A stretch of 64,000 nt of DNA from Aliidiomarina sp047920995 (GTDB taxonomy: Bacteria; Pseudomonadota; Gammaproteobacteria; Enterobacterales; Alteromonadaceae), in NCBI RefSeq assembly GCF_047920995.1, contig NZ_JBLRWZ010000011.1, positions 1 through 64,000 on the forward strand. The letters are read 5' to 3'. This document shows positions 36,012-44,511 of this stretch, in pieces. Each line of letters begins with the position of its first letter. Positions within the stretch are counted from its first letter, which is position 1. The position numbers and the translations under genes are program-made. Below the pieces are notes generated by a model, which did not search any database, was not told the origin of the DNA, and saw nothing but the letters and a program-made list of their open reading frames with translations.

Positions 36012-37071
36012 TATCCTCGATCGATATATCGGTAAAACCGTACTGATCACAACGCTATTAAGCTTGGTAGTACTTACCGGTTTAAGTGCACTAATTCGGT
36101 TTGTAGAGCAAATTCGCGCTATTGGCCGTGGTAATTACGCCATGCCTGATGTAATTGCGTTTATTCTTCTTAGCGTGCCCCGAGATGTGGAAATGTTCTT
36201 TCCTATCGCAGCCTTGCTTGGTGGTTTAATTGGTATGGGGTTATTGGCTAGCAACAGCGAGCTTACAGTAATGATGGCCGCAGGGCGCTCACGCTTAGAG
36301 TTAATTGGCTCGGTAATGAAATCGGCGATATTAATGATGCTCGCTGTGCTTGTGATTGGCGAATGGGTAGCCCCGAATACCGAAGCTCAGGCTCGCCAAC
36401 TTCGTGCACAAGCGGTATCGGGTGGAAGTTTAATTTCTGGCGAACATGGCGTGTGGGCAAAGGATGGTAATCACTTTATTCATATTGGTGAGGTAGAAGA
36501 TACCGGCAACCTGCGCAATGTAACGATTTATGAGTTCAATAACCGTGAGCTAGAGAAAGTAATACACGGCGCGCGCGCCACCTATATCAGCCCGAACTGG
36601 CGCGTACATGATGCGCAGTATACCGAAGTATCGCCAGATCGCGTGGCCAACTATCAACTTGCCAGCTGGACCTGGCGCTCAACCCTTACGCCCGATAAAT
36701 TAGGTGTAGTAACGGTGCGCCCAGAATCTTTATCGATTAGCGGGTTGCGCTCATATGTAAACTATCTACAGGCCAACCGGCAAGATTCTAGCCGCTATGA
36801 ACTGGCGTTTTGGCGAAAAGTAGTGGTGCCCTTTACTGTAACCGTAATGCTGTTGGTGGCCTTATCATTTATTTTTGGGCCATTACGTTCAACAACCATG
36901 GGCGCACGTATTTTACTTGGGGTAATAACGGGCTTCAGTTTCCACGTGTTCAATGAAGTATTTGCCCCTATATCACAGGTGTACAATATCCCGCCCTTGC
37001 TGGCAGCGCTGCTGCCCGGAATGGTGTTTGCAACAGCCGCGTTGTACATTCTTACGCGCGATAGGGTATAA
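36004..37071 (+). CDS. lptG: LPS export ABC transporter permease LptG
   Basis: 355 aa, the partner of LptF. It begins MFSILDRYIGKTVLITTLLSL and shows the same layout of six membrane helices around a periplasmic jellyroll. Helix-connecting segments SNSELTVMMAAGRSR and the C-terminal PLRSTTMGARILLG and AALLPGMVFA are typical of the YjgQ family. Translation is probably coupled to lptF through the overlap. A strong terminator begins almost at its stop codon. Confidence 0.94.
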   Translation: MFSILDRYIGKTVLITTLLSLVVLTGLSALIRFVEQIRAIGRGNYAMPDVIAFILLSVPRDVEMFFPIAALLGGLIGMGLLASNSELTVMMAAGRSRLELIGSVMKSAILMMLAVLVIGEWVAPNTEAQARQLRAQAVSGGSLISGEHGVWAKDGNHFIHIGEVEDTGNLRNVTIYEFNNRELEKVIHGARATYISPNWRVHDAQYTEVSPDRVANYQLASWTWRSTLTPDKLGVVTVRPESLSISGLRSYVNYLQANRQDSSRYELAFWRKVVVPFTVTVMLLVALSFIFGPLRSTTMGARILLGVITGFSFHVFNEVFAPISQVYNIPPLLAALLPGMVFATAALYILTRDRV

Positions 37072-37073
37072 AA

Positions 37074-37105
37074 AAGGGAGCAAGTTGATTGCTCCCTTGA
37101 TTGTT
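37074..37105 (+). terminator. Terminator after lptG
   Basis: AAGGGAGCAA (37074-37083) and TTGCTCCCTT (37089-37098) form a perfect 10-bp stem with a 5-nt loop. The following T-run is interrupted (GATTGTT). With the A-run before it, it may also serve the convergent RDD gene. Confidence 0.82.
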
Positions 37106-37168
37106 AATTCGTAGTGTTCCCAAGGCCTAGCTATACGGCCTCTCGTTACTTCTTTGATACGCTTAAGG

Positions 37169-37732
37169 CTACTTCCAGTTTTTAAACTGGTTGGCTTCTG
37201 CACTAAGTACTACTACTTCGCATTTTGCTAGGCGATCTTGTAAGGCAAGTTTATCCTTGCCAAACAACACCCACAAATTACCCAAACCAAATAGGGCGGT
37301 AACTGCTCGAATCAGTGCTTGCTTGCGGGTAATCCGGGAATTATCAGTGTTGCGCACTCGCAATCGCCATGTGCGCATGCCTAATGTTTGCCCACCACGG
37401 GCCCAAAAGCCAACGTAAAACCACAGCACCACCGCAATTAAATACAGTGTAGTAAGCGGATTACCTTGCAATAAACTGGCATGATCGCCGCCTTCCGGAA
37501 GGCTAATAAGGCCAGTTTTTACTACTAGCGCAATAAAGGCGAGTAGGGCAGCGAAGGCAAACATAATTACTGCAGTAACAACCAGTGAATCATACAGAAT
37601 GGCCAGCATACGGCGGCCAAAACCGGCGCGCTGTACAGGCACAAACTCGTTTTCTGCATTGCTGTTGTTGGTTTCTTCATGGTTATCCAGCGCTACTGGC
37701 TGTTTGGCTGGTTTTGTCGCTTTTTTGGGCAT
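37169..37732 (-). CDS. RDD-family inner-membrane protein
   Basis: 187 aa, preceded by AGGA. After a charged N-terminal segment (PKKATKPAKQP) comes RAGFGRRMLAILYDSLVV, the RDD family start in which the second aspartate is retained, then three hydrophobic segments and the conserved GQTLGMRTWRLRV and RALTALFGLGNLW-like block reading RAVTALFGLGNLWVLF. Some RDD proteins have been linked to ion exchange, but no specific role can be assigned. It is convergent with lptG and its start is near the divergent tRNA-Leu gene. Confidence 0.85.
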   Translation of the reverse strand: MPKKATKPAKQPVALDNHEETNNSNAENEFVPVQRAGFGRRMLAILYDSLVVTAVIMFAFAALLAFIALVVKTGLISLPEGGDHASLLQGNPLTTLYLIAVVLWFYVGFWARGGQTLGMRTWRLRVRNTDNSRITRKQALIRAVTALFGLGNLWVLFGKDKLALQDRLAKCEVVVLSAEANQFKNWK

Positions 37733-37800
37733 CTTTGTATAAATCCTGAGCTAACGATTGCAAGATCATAGCATGAAGCATTCTTTTTTATCATCCATGC

Positions 37801-37828
37801 TTGCAACATCCTTCCGCCTGAGTATAAT
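37801..37828 (+). promoter_or_regulatory. Promoter of tRNA-Leu(CAA)
   Basis: TTGCAA at 37801-37806 and a perfect TATAAT at 37823-37828 are separated by 16 bp. The discriminator just after (GCGCTGCG) is GC-rich, as expected for stringently controlled stable RNA genes. It lies 40 bp upstream of the mature tRNA 5' end. Confidence 0.75.
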
Positions 37829-37868
37829 GCGCTGCGTCTGAGAGATTCAGATGTAGCCCCTTGAATAT

Positions 37869-37955
37869 GCCCGGGTGGCGAAATTGGTAGACGCAGCGGA
37901 TTCAAAATCCGCCGCCAGAAATGGTGTGCCGGTTCGAGTCCGGCCCCGGGCACCA
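37869..37955 (+). tRNA. tRNA-Leu, anticodon CAA
   Basis: 87 nt including the encoded CCA. The acceptor stem pairs GCCCGGG (37869-37875) with CCCGGGC (37945-37951). The anticodon stem GCGGA/TCCGC encloses the loop TTCAAAA, giving anticodon CAA at 37903-37905, which reads the UUG codon. A long variable arm and a GGTTCGAGTCC T-arm are as expected for a leucine class II tRNA. It is a single tRNA, not part of a cluster. Confidence 0.97.
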
Positions 37956-38016
37956 TCTTCAGTTCGCACATGTTTTAAGCCTCTCGTAGTATTAGCAACG
38001 CCACCCAGATTTAGAA

Positions 38017-39474
38017 CTATTTCCGTGTTTGATGCGCCTTTTGGCGAACATGTTGTGCCAATATGGCGCCGTTATGTTGCTTTACTTCAGCTCGTTTTCG
38101 CCAAGCCCATAGCCGCTCTCGGGCTGCACGCCCAGCGGTTTCAACATCACAAATGGGGTGTGGATAATCGCGGCCTAATTGCACGTTATGCAGTAGTTCT
38201 TCCATTGGGGTAAGTAACCAAGGTTTGTGGATAAGGCTATTTGGCAAAGCGGCTAGTTCAGGCACCCATTGCCGCACAAAATCCCCTTGGGCATCTTGTA
38301 ATTCACCTTGCCGAACGGGGTTGTAGATACGAATGGTATTAATACCGGTAACACCAGCTTGCATGTTGAGTTGCGGATAGTGAATGCCAGGCTCGAAATC
38401 TAGAAATTGTTGGGCAAGATGCGGGGCTCCAAGGCGCCAATCGATATTTAAGTGATGGCAGAGAAAACTTACCAGCATGGCGCGCATACGAAAGTTTAAG
38501 TACCCAGTGGTGTTTAAGCTGCGCATGCAGGCATCTACCATCGGAATACCGGTATTGCCTTGCTGCCAAGCACTTAAATGTGCAGCTACGTTGGTATCAT
38601 CGCGATAAGGAAACTCCTGATACCCTCGGTTTAAATGAGCAAATTCCATACTACAAGCACTCTCGAATTTTTGGATAAAGTGGCAACGCCAGTGCAAACG
38701 GGAGCTAAAGGCTTGCCAAGCGCGAGCAGGAAGGTTTTCACGATGCGCTAAGCTGTATTGCCATACTTCGCGAATGGAGATATTCCCCCATGCTAAATAC
38801 GGCGAGATACGCGAACAACTAACACGGCTTAATCCAGGTTTGGAAATATCGAAGTGGTAACGTTTTCCGCGGCCTTGAAAAAATTCGCTTAACACTCGCC
38901 AAGCGGCTTTTGGCCCGCCGATTTGTTCAGGATGCTGATGCTGTAGCCAATCAGCCGGTGGTGTGAACTGCGGCAGCTGCGGTATCAAGATGTTTGCTGT
39001 GGCAAGCTGCGCTGAGCTTACATTATGAATGCGTTGGCGCATTACCTGTTGCCAATGTTGATCCCAATTATTGCGGTTATGTAGTTTGCGAACTACAGCG
39101 CCGTAAGGGAACTCTTGCCATTGCACTTGATGTTTCTGGCACCATTGCTGCAGAGCGCGATCGCGAGCAAAGGTGGTTGCGATGCTAATTTCTTCGTGGC
39201 TAAAAATAGTTTCTATATTATGCTGTTGATGCACGGTACGTAATACATCGGAAAGCCTACCAGTAGTGATGGTTAACCTGCCATTGAGCTGGATTTGTAA
39301 TTCCTGTAGTGATTGCCAAATGAAGCGCCAATGGCGAGTAGAGAAGTGCACATCATTGAGCAAGAAATCTTCTACCACAAACAACACCATAAAAGGCTTA
39401 TTAGCTGCTATAGCTGCTTGCAGTGGGGCATGATCGGTAAGCCGTAAATCACGCTTTAACCAAACCAGATTCAT
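38017..39474 (-). CDS. Cryptochrome/photolyase family protein
   Basis: 485 aa. N-terminal photolyase alpha/beta domain (MNLVWLKRDLRLTDHAPL) followed by an FAD-binding helical domain (ISPYLAWGNISIREVW, RLHWRCHFIQKFE, GNTGIPMVDACMRSL, GYLNFRMRAMLVSFL). In E. coli PhrB the following region carries a WQW motif before the RIFNP block; here it reads HYPQLNMQAGVTGINT before RIYNP, which places it in a different clade. DNA repair or blue-light sensing is likely, but substrate is not certain. It overlaps by one base the upstream TIGR03643 gene (TAATG), suggesting coupled translation. Confidence 0.85.
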   Translation of the reverse strand: MNLVWLKRDLRLTDHAPLQAAIAANKPFMVLFVVEDFLLNDVHFSTRHWRFIWQSLQELQIQLNGRLTITTGRLSDVLRTVHQQHNIETIFSHEEISIATTFARDRALQQWCQKHQVQWQEFPYGAVVRKLHNRNNWDQHWQQVMRQRIHNVSSAQLATANILIPQLPQFTPPADWLQHQHPEQIGGPKAAWRVLSEFFQGRGKRYHFDISKPGLSRVSCSRISPYLAWGNISIREVWQYSLAHRENLPARAWQAFSSRLHWRCHFIQKFESACSMEFAHLNRGYQEFPYRDDTNVAAHLSAWQQGNTGIPMVDACMRSLNTTGYLNFRMRAMLVSFLCHHLNIDWRLGAPHLAQQFLDFEPGIHYPQLNMQAGVTGINTIRIYNPVRQGELQDAQGDFVRQWVPELAALPNSLIHKPWLLTPMEELLHNVQLGRDYPHPICDVETAGRAARERLWAWRKRAEVKQHNGAILAQHVRQKAHQTRK

Positions 39475-39728
39475 TAGCGTTGTTTATATTGGGTAGGGCA
39501 ATAACCTCGGCTTATCGCCGGATTGCGTTTTGCTAAATGCTTGCTGCTTCGGCCTTGAGTGCGTTGCCGCCAGGAGCGAAATGAGCTGGGTTTTAACTCT
39601 TTGCGCATTAATTGAATTACTTGCGCTTGAGCGAGGCCAAACTGAATCTCAATGGCTTCAAATGGGGTTCTATCCTCCCATGCCATTTCTATAATCCGAG
39701 ATAGTTCGTGTGCTGTAAATGCTTGCAT
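39474..39728 (-). CDS. TIGR03643 / DUF2805 small protein
   Basis: 84 aa. The N-terminal AHELSRIIEMAWEDRTPFEAIEIQFGLAQAQVIQLMR looks like a helix-turn-helix-like segment, followed by a basic tail (KELKPSSFRSWRQRTQGRSSKHLAKR). I recognise it as the TIGR03643 family, which has no assigned function and is repeatedly found next to photolyase-like genes. It ends one base into the photolyase gene start, so they form a two-gene operon. Its basic character fits nucleic-acid binding, which is inference. Confidence 0.8.
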   Translation of the reverse strand: MQAFTAHELSRIIEMAWEDRTPFEAIEIQFGLAQAQVIQLMRKELKPSSFRSWRQRTQGRSSKHLAKRNPAISRGYCPTQYKQR

Positions 39729-40035
39729 AGATTAGCGGTACTCTAAAAAGATGCTCTCCCAGGAAGAGCTGTTATCAAGGCGATATTGTGATAGCAATGA
39801 TTACGCTGTATCGGCAAATATAGATTAGCGCTGAAGCGATATAAGGGGCCGCGCTAGAATAGAAATTGGCGGTTATCTATAATTTCAACTCAGTGATATA
39901 CTGAGTACACAAAACGAAACAAATTTGTACTACCTTTGTAATCGAGGTGCGCTAAACATTAGCTGCCGAATACATCGGAAAATAATCGGCCACATAAGGC
40001 CAACAAAACAAAAGAAGAGAAAAATTATTACTAAA
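39729..40035 (+). promoter_or_regulatory. Upstream region of rnr with a palindrome over a possible -10 box
   Basis: This 307-bp stretch between the divergent TIGR03643 and rnr genes has no convincing coding frame. A possible -10 box, TATACT at 39897-39902, lies within the inverted repeat CTCAGT-GATAT-ACTGAG (39889-39905). A clear -35 box is not visible (TTATCT at 39873 is weak). The palindrome could be an operator. Confidence 0.35.
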
Positions 40036-42399
40036 ATGAATGATAAAACACCCCCAGCGCAACTGCAGCATGATGTGGAGATCCCATCTCGGGAAGCCAT
40101 GTTAGAAGTGGTGCAAAACGCAGTGAAGCCAGTAGCTTATCAAGATATCTTAAGCCACTTTAAGTTAACTGATGAACGGCAGCATATTGGGGTAAAAAGG
40201 CGCTTGCGTGCCATGGAACGGGATGGCCAATTGGTGTATACCCGTAACGATAGCTATGGCTTGCCAGAGCGAATGGATTTAAAGAAAGGTGAAGTAATTG
40301 GCCATCGTGATGGCTTCGGATTTGTGCGTCTTGATGAGGGCGGCCCAGATCTATTTTTACCATATCACCAAATGCAGCTAGTAATGCACGGTGATCGTGT
40401 ATTAGTGAAAGCTGGCTCAACAGATGCACGAGGCCGGAAAGAGGCCCGTATTGTGCGCACTGTAAACGATGCAGTGCGGCAGATAGTGGGGCGTTACTTT
40501 TTTGAAGATGGTATTGCAGTTGTAGTACCCGATGATACGCGTCTAAACCAAGATTTAATTATTCCTCCAGAGCATGTGAATGGTGCTCGCCATGGCCAAA
40601 TAGTAACGGCTGAAATTATTTCTCGGCCGAGCCGCCGAGCATCGCCGTTAGCAAAAATAATTGAAATTCTCGGTGATCACATGGCTCCGGGTATAGAAAT
40701 CGAAGTGGCGATTCGTGAGCACAATATTCCGCATGAATGGCCTGCTGCTTTGGAAAAAGAAGCGCAAGCCATTCCAGCGGAAGTGCCAGAAACGGATAAA
40801 CAGGGCCGAGTAGATTTACGTAACTTGCCGCTAGTAACCATTGATGGTGAAGATGCGCGTGATTTCGATGATGCAGTATATTGCGAGCCTGATAAGAAAG
40901 GCTTCCGTTTGTGGGTAGCGATTGCGGATGTTAGCCATTACGTGCGCCCAGGTAACGAACTGGATAGAGAAGCGGTACGCCGCGGTAATTCGGTATACTT
41001 CCCAAATCATGTAATTCCGATGCTGCCGGAAGCACTTTCCAATGGTTTGTGTTCGTTAAACCCGCAGGTAGATCGCCTGTGTATGGTTGCGGAAATGGTG
41101 ATTAGCCCTCGTGGTAAGCTGATTGAATCGAAGTTCTATCCTGCAGTAATGAATTCTCATGCGCGCCTCACCTACACCAAGGTTGCCGCTATTCTAGAGG
41201 GCGATAAAGAACTCCGCAGCCAATATCAGGCGGTAGTGCCGCATATTGAAAGCCTGCAAGCGCTCTATCATGTTCTGCGCGCTAGCCGTGAACGCCGCGG
41301 TGCCATCGATTTTGATACGGTAGAAACCCGCTTCATATTCAACGCAGAACGGAAAATATCCGAAATTGTGCCGGTATATCGCAATCAAGCCCATATGTTG
41401 ATCGAAGAATGTATGATCATGGCGAACGTTGCTACTGCCGAGTTTGTCGAGAAAAACAAAGGCTTGGCGTTATTTCGAGTGCATGATGCACCCGATGAAG
41501 ATCGTTTTATGGCGTTTCGGTTAGTGCTCGGTGAAATGGGCCTTTCGATGCCGTTACGAGATGAACCATCGCCCGCTGATTTTGGTGAGGTTTTGCAGCA
41601 AGTAGCGGATCGTCCAGATCGAGAGCTTATTCAAACAATGCTTCTGCGTTCGTTGCAGCAAGCAATTTATAGTGCGGAAAATCGTGGCCACTTTGGCTTG
41701 GCGTTAGATGCCTATGCACACTTTACGTCACCCATTCGGCGTTACCCAGATTTAGTACTACATCGTGAAATCAAACGCATTTTGGCTGAAAAAGAGCCAA
41801 ATATGCCGGGTGTAGAAGGTGCATATAGCTATAATCCGAAGCAAATGGCTGAGCTTGGCCCGCATTGTTCGCAAACAGAACGCCGCGCTGATGACGCAAC
41901 GCGTCAAGTGGATGAGTGGTTGAAGTGTGAGTTCATGCTTGATCACGTGGGCGATGAATTTGAGGGGGTGATCTCGGCGGTTACCAACTTTGGTTTATTT
42001 GTGCGCTTAAGCGATTATATGATTGATGGTTTGGTGCACATCTCTAATTTAACCAGCGAGTACTATCACTTTGATGCTGAGCGCCATTTATTGATTGGTG
42101 AAAGCAGCGGCAATGTTTATCGCCTAGGTGATAAAGCCCGCGTGAAAGTGGCTTCCGTAAGCCTTGATGAGCGCAAGATTGATTTCGAGTTGCTGCACGT
42201 TGAGCAAACATCAAAAGCACTCGCTCCAAAACGTAGAGTGAAGCAACAACACTCGCGGAAAAGTGGTAAAGGCGGTGGCCAAGGCGCAGGCAAACCGAAC
42301 AAGCACAAAGGTAGCAAAAGCAAACCTGCGGGCAAGGGGGGTGCTAAAGGAAAAAGTAAAGGCGCTGGAAAGCGCTCGAGCAGCAGCAAGAAACGATAA
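40036..42399 (+). CDS. rnr: Ribonuclease R
   Basis: 787 aa from ATG 40036 (MNDKTPPAQLQHD); open frame upstream lacks a ribosome site. RNase R is a 3'-5' exoribonuclease that degrades structured RNA in RNA quality control. An N-terminal winged-helix segment is followed by cold-shock domains, the RNB catalytic domain with IDGEDARDFDDAVYCE and PEALSNGLCSLNPQ, then an S1 domain (EFEGVISAVTNFGLFVRLSDY). The last about 50 residues are a disordered Lys/Gly/Ser tail, known in E. coli to affect structured-RNA degradation and stability. The following rlmB is 33 bp away, as in enterobacteria. Confidence 0.95.
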   Translation: MNDKTPPAQLQHDVEIPSREAMLEVVQNAVKPVAYQDILSHFKLTDERQHIGVKRRLRAMERDGQLVYTRNDSYGLPERMDLKKGEVIGHRDGFGFVRLDEGGPDLFLPYHQMQLVMHGDRVLVKAGSTDARGRKEARIVRTVNDAVRQIVGRYFFEDGIAVVVPDDTRLNQDLIIPPEHVNGARHGQIVTAEIISRPSRRASPLAKIIEILGDHMAPGIEIEVAIREHNIPHEWPAALEKEAQAIPAEVPETDKQGRVDLRNLPLVTIDGEDARDFDDAVYCEPDKKGFRLWVAIADVSHYVRPGNELDREAVRRGNSVYFPNHVIPMLPEALSNGLCSLNPQVDRLCMVAEMVISPRGKLIESKFYPAVMNSHARLTYTKVAAILEGDKELRSQYQAVVPHIESLQALYHVLRASRERRGAIDFDTVETRFIFNAERKISEIVPVYRNQAHMLIEECMIMANVATAEFVEKNKGLALFRVHDAPDEDRFMAFRLVLGEMGLSMPLRDEPSPADFGEVLQQVADRPDRELIQTMLLRSLQQAIYSAENRGHFGLALDAYAHFTSPIRRYPDLVLHREIKRILAEKEPNMPGVEGAYSYNPKQMAELGPHCSQTERRADDATRQVDEWLKCEFMLDHVGDEFEGVISAVTNFGLFVRLSDYMIDGLVHISNLTSEYYHFDAERHLLIGESSGNVYRLGDKARVKVASVSLDERKIDFELLHVEQTSKALAPKRRVKQQHSRKSGKGGGQGAGKPNKHKGSKSKPAGKGGAKGKSKGAGKRSSSSKKR

Positions 42400-42432
42400 A
42401 CTTACCTGTGAAATTTTAATGAGTAGTAGTTA

Positions 42433-43203
42433 ATGAGCAAAAATGAAGCGGTATTTGGTATTCATTCGGTAACAGCCGTATTGCAACACGCCCCAGAACG
42501 GGCACTTGAATTGTTTGTGCAAAAAGATCGTGATGATCCTGCCATTCAGGAAATTGTAAAAGCCGCTCGCGCAGCTGGCGTTCGCCCTCAGTTTTGCCAA
42601 CGCAAAACCCTGGATGAGCGCGTGGATAAAGATTCTACTCATCAAGGGGTTCTGCTGCTGGTTACCCCCGGGCGTGCCTATCAAGAAAATGACCTTCCAG
42701 AATTGGCGCAGCAAGCGGGGCAAAAAGCGCTGTTCTTGATACTCGATCAAGTAACGGATCCGCACAATTTAGGTGCCTGTTTGCGTACCGCCGATGCAGC
42801 TGCGGTAACTGCGGTAATTGTACCAAAAGATAAAGCGGCAGGTTTGAATGCTACCGTGCGCAAGGTGGCCAGTGGCGCTGCGGAAATTGTACCTTTAGTA
42901 ACGGCTACGAATTTAGCGCGCGCGTTACGTATATTGAAAGATGAAGGTGTTTGGGTTACCGGTACTGCCGGTGAGGCAACAGTAGGCCTTTACGAGAATA
43001 AATTTGTTGGCCCAGTAGCGATTGTTATGGGCGCTGAAGGCACTGGCATGCGCCGCCTAACCCGTGAGTTGTGTGATGATTTAGTATCGATTCCACTTTC
43101 GGGTACGGTAAGTAGCTTAAATGTTTCTGTTGCCGCCGGCGTATGCTTGTTCGAAGTGGTTCGCCAACGTGCAGCACAGGCTGGCAAGGGAAGCGCTAAG
43201 TGA
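42433..43203 (+). CDS. rlmB: 23S rRNA (guanosine-2251-2'-O)-methyltransferase RlmB
   Basis: 256 aa SpoU-class (SPOUT) methyltransferase that modifies Gm2251 in the peptidyl-transferase P loop. It has the N-terminal substrate-binding domain (VFGIHSVTAVLQ) and the trefoil-knot motifs LILDQVTDPHNLGACLRTADA, IVMGAEGTGMRRL and IPLSGTVSSLNVSVAAGV. It lies between rnr and an unrecognised gene that overlaps it by four bases. Confidence 0.95.
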   Translation: MSKNEAVFGIHSVTAVLQHAPERALELFVQKDRDDPAIQEIVKAARAAGVRPQFCQRKTLDERVDKDSTHQGVLLLVTPGRAYQENDLPELAQQAGQKALFLILDQVTDPHNLGACLRTADAAAVTAVIVPKDKAAGLNATVRKVASGAAEIVPLVTATNLARALRILKDEGVWVTGTAGEATVGLYENKFVGPVAIVMGAEGTGMRRLTRELCDDLVSIPLSGTVSSLNVSVAAGVCLFEVVRQRAAQAGKGSAK

Positions 43204-43649
43204 TCAAGAAAATACTACCGTTGCTGCTGATTGCAGCAGCGGTTATGGTGTTTATGGTGCTTTCTTGGCTAGGCCCTGCGAGTAACCCACAAACACAGTA
43301 CCGGCCATTGATCGATGTTTCGTTTACCTTCAGTGAAAGTGATCGTGTGCAGCGGCAAGTGGTAAACGATGTTATTTATCGTATGCAAACCCATCATCAG
43401 TATCGGATCGCCAGTTCGGCGGAAGATGCGGTTGCTGCGCATGTGGAAGTTGAGGTGCGCCGCAGTAGTGAGCAACTCATATTAACCGCAACGATTCGCG
43501 CAGCGAATTCAACCAGCGAAACCGAACAAACTTCCCGAGAAAACCAAACTATTGTGGTTGAAGGCCCTGCTGAAGTGGCCATCAACCTTTCTGCAAAGCT
43601 ATTTTCATTAGTAAATACCCGCTTGCGAGAGCTTGCCATTACTGGTTAG
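43200..43649 (+). CDS. Unrecognised membrane-anchored protein (149 aa)
   Basis: 149 aa, GTG start overlapping the rlmB stop by four bases (GTGA), so almost certainly co-translated with rlmB. An N-terminal hydrophobic helix (about residues 5-25, LPLLLIAAAVMVFMVLSWLG) precedes a roughly 120-residue soluble domain. There is no lipobox cysteine, so it is probably an anchored periplasmic domain. The domain alternates hydrophobic and charged residues (VAAHVEVEVRRSSEQLILTA, IVVEGPAEVAINLSAKLFSLV), suggesting beta strands with one terminal helix. I do not recognise a family and assign no function. Confidence 0.75.
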   Translation: MIKKILPLLLIAAAVMVFMVLSWLGPASNPQTQYRPLIDVSFTFSESDRVQRQVVNDVIYRMQTHHQYRIASSAEDAVAAHVEVEVRRSSEQLILTATIRAANSTSETEQTSRENQTIVVEGPAEVAINLSAKLFSLVNTRLRELAITG

Positions 43650-43738
43650 TTCACGTACAATCCGCCGGCTTGAATCAGCCCAACTAACTTTTACAGTTAA
43701 TGTTATAAAGTTAATTTCAAGTTCCTTGCCTATACGTC

Positions 43739-43763
43739 AGCCGGGCTGAGCTGAACTCAGGCT
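43739..43763 (+). promoter_or_regulatory. Candidate S6:S18-binding leader motif upstream of rpsF
   Basis: In the rpsF leader, 20 bases before the AAGGAGC ribosome site, CTGAG (43746-43750) pairs with CTCAG (43756-43760) around CTGAA; an outer AGC/GCT pairing leaves an unpaired CGGG containing CCG overlap (AGCCGGG). A hairpin with a CCG bulge in rpsF leaders is the known binding site of the S6:S18 complex, which represses its own operon. The match here was judged by eye only. Confidence 0.4.
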
Positions 43764-43783
43764 TTAATCCATAAGGAGCAATT

Positions 43784-44173
43784 ATGCGTCATTATGAAAT
43801 CGTATTTATGGTTCATCCGGACCAGAGTGAACAGGTTCCAGGAATGGTTGAGCGTTACAGCGAAACTGTTACTTCTAATGGTGGCACTATTCACCGTTTA
43901 GAAGATTGGGGTCGTCGCCAACTAGCTTACCCAATCAACAAGCTGCACAAAGCTCACTACGTACTAATGAACGTAGAAGCAACTGGCGAAGTGATTGAAG
44001 AGTTAGAAACTAACTTCCGTTACAACGATGCGGTATTACGCAGCCTGGTTATGCGTAAGGACGAAGCGATTAACGAGCCTTCACCTTTTGGTAAGCCAAA
44101 AGAGCGTGAAGATCGCCGTGAAAGCAGAGCTGAAGAGACAGAATCAGAATCAGAGACTGCATCTGCTGAGTGA
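43784..44173 (+). CDS. rpsF: 30S ribosomal protein S6
   Basis: 129 aa, with an AAGGAGC ribosome site. S6 binds S18 and the central domain of 16S rRNA. MRHYEIVFMVHPDQSEQVPGMVERY and RLEDWGRRQLAYPINK are typical. The C-terminal tail is acidic (EETESESETASAE) but, unlike E. coli S6, does not end in Glu-Glu, which matters for RimK glutamylation. First gene of rpsF-priB-rpsR-rplI; its TGA overlaps the priB ATG by one base. Confidence 0.97.
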   Translation: MRHYEIVFMVHPDQSEQVPGMVERYSETVTSNGGTIHRLEDWGRRQLAYPINKLHKAHYVLMNVEATGEVIEELETNFRYNDAVLRSLVMRKDEAINEPSPFGKPKEREDRRESRAEETESESETASAE

Positions 44174-44499
44174 TGTCGGCTACAGCTCAAGGTTCAGCAA
44201 TTAACCAACTCATCATTCGCGGTATTCTTGTAAAAGAGCCGAGAATGAAACGCAGCCCAGCCGGGGTTTCGCATCTACTCCTCGCTCTTGAACATCGTTC
44301 ATTGCAGCAAGAAGCAGATTTAACACGACAGTGTTATGTGCGAATTCAGGTGGTGGTGAGCGGAGATTGGGCCGAATCTTGGTCAACAAAACTTACTATG
44401 GGTAGTGAAATAGAAGTAGCTGGATTTATTCAGCGTCATGAGAACGCTAACGGTGTTCCTCGCTTAGTACTTCACGCCCAGAACATAAAACAGGTTTAA
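44173..44499 (+). CDS. priB: Primosomal replication protein N (PriB)
   Basis: 108 aa from ATG 44173, overlapping the rpsF stop (TGATG). PriB is an OB-fold single-strand DNA-binding dimer that works with PriA and DnaT in replication restart. Visible features are the N-terminal NQLIIRGILVKEPRMKRSPAGVSHLLLALEHRS and the C-terminal GFIQRHENANGVPRLVLHAQNI. Its place between rpsF and rpsR is the standard gammaproteobacterial order. Confidence 0.93.
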   Translation: MSATAQGSAINQLIIRGILVKEPRMKRSPAGVSHLLLALEHRSLQQEADLTRQCYVRIQVVVSGDWAESWSTKLTMGSEIEVAGFIQRHENANGVPRLVLHAQNIKQV

Positions 44500-44511
44500 T
44501 AGGAGAACACC

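Noticed and set aside
37693..37971. Minus-strand frame reading GLEPAHHFWRRILNPLRLPISPPGH across the tRNA
   Set aside because: This is the well-known spurious translation antisense to a leucine tRNA gene; it has no ribosome site and overlaps tRNA-Leu and the RDD gene start.
37875..38213. Plus-strand frame reading MAKLVDAADSKSAARNGVPVRVRPRAPS
   Set aside because: A commonly mis-annotated translation of tRNA-Leu itself, running on into the photolyase gene on the other strand.
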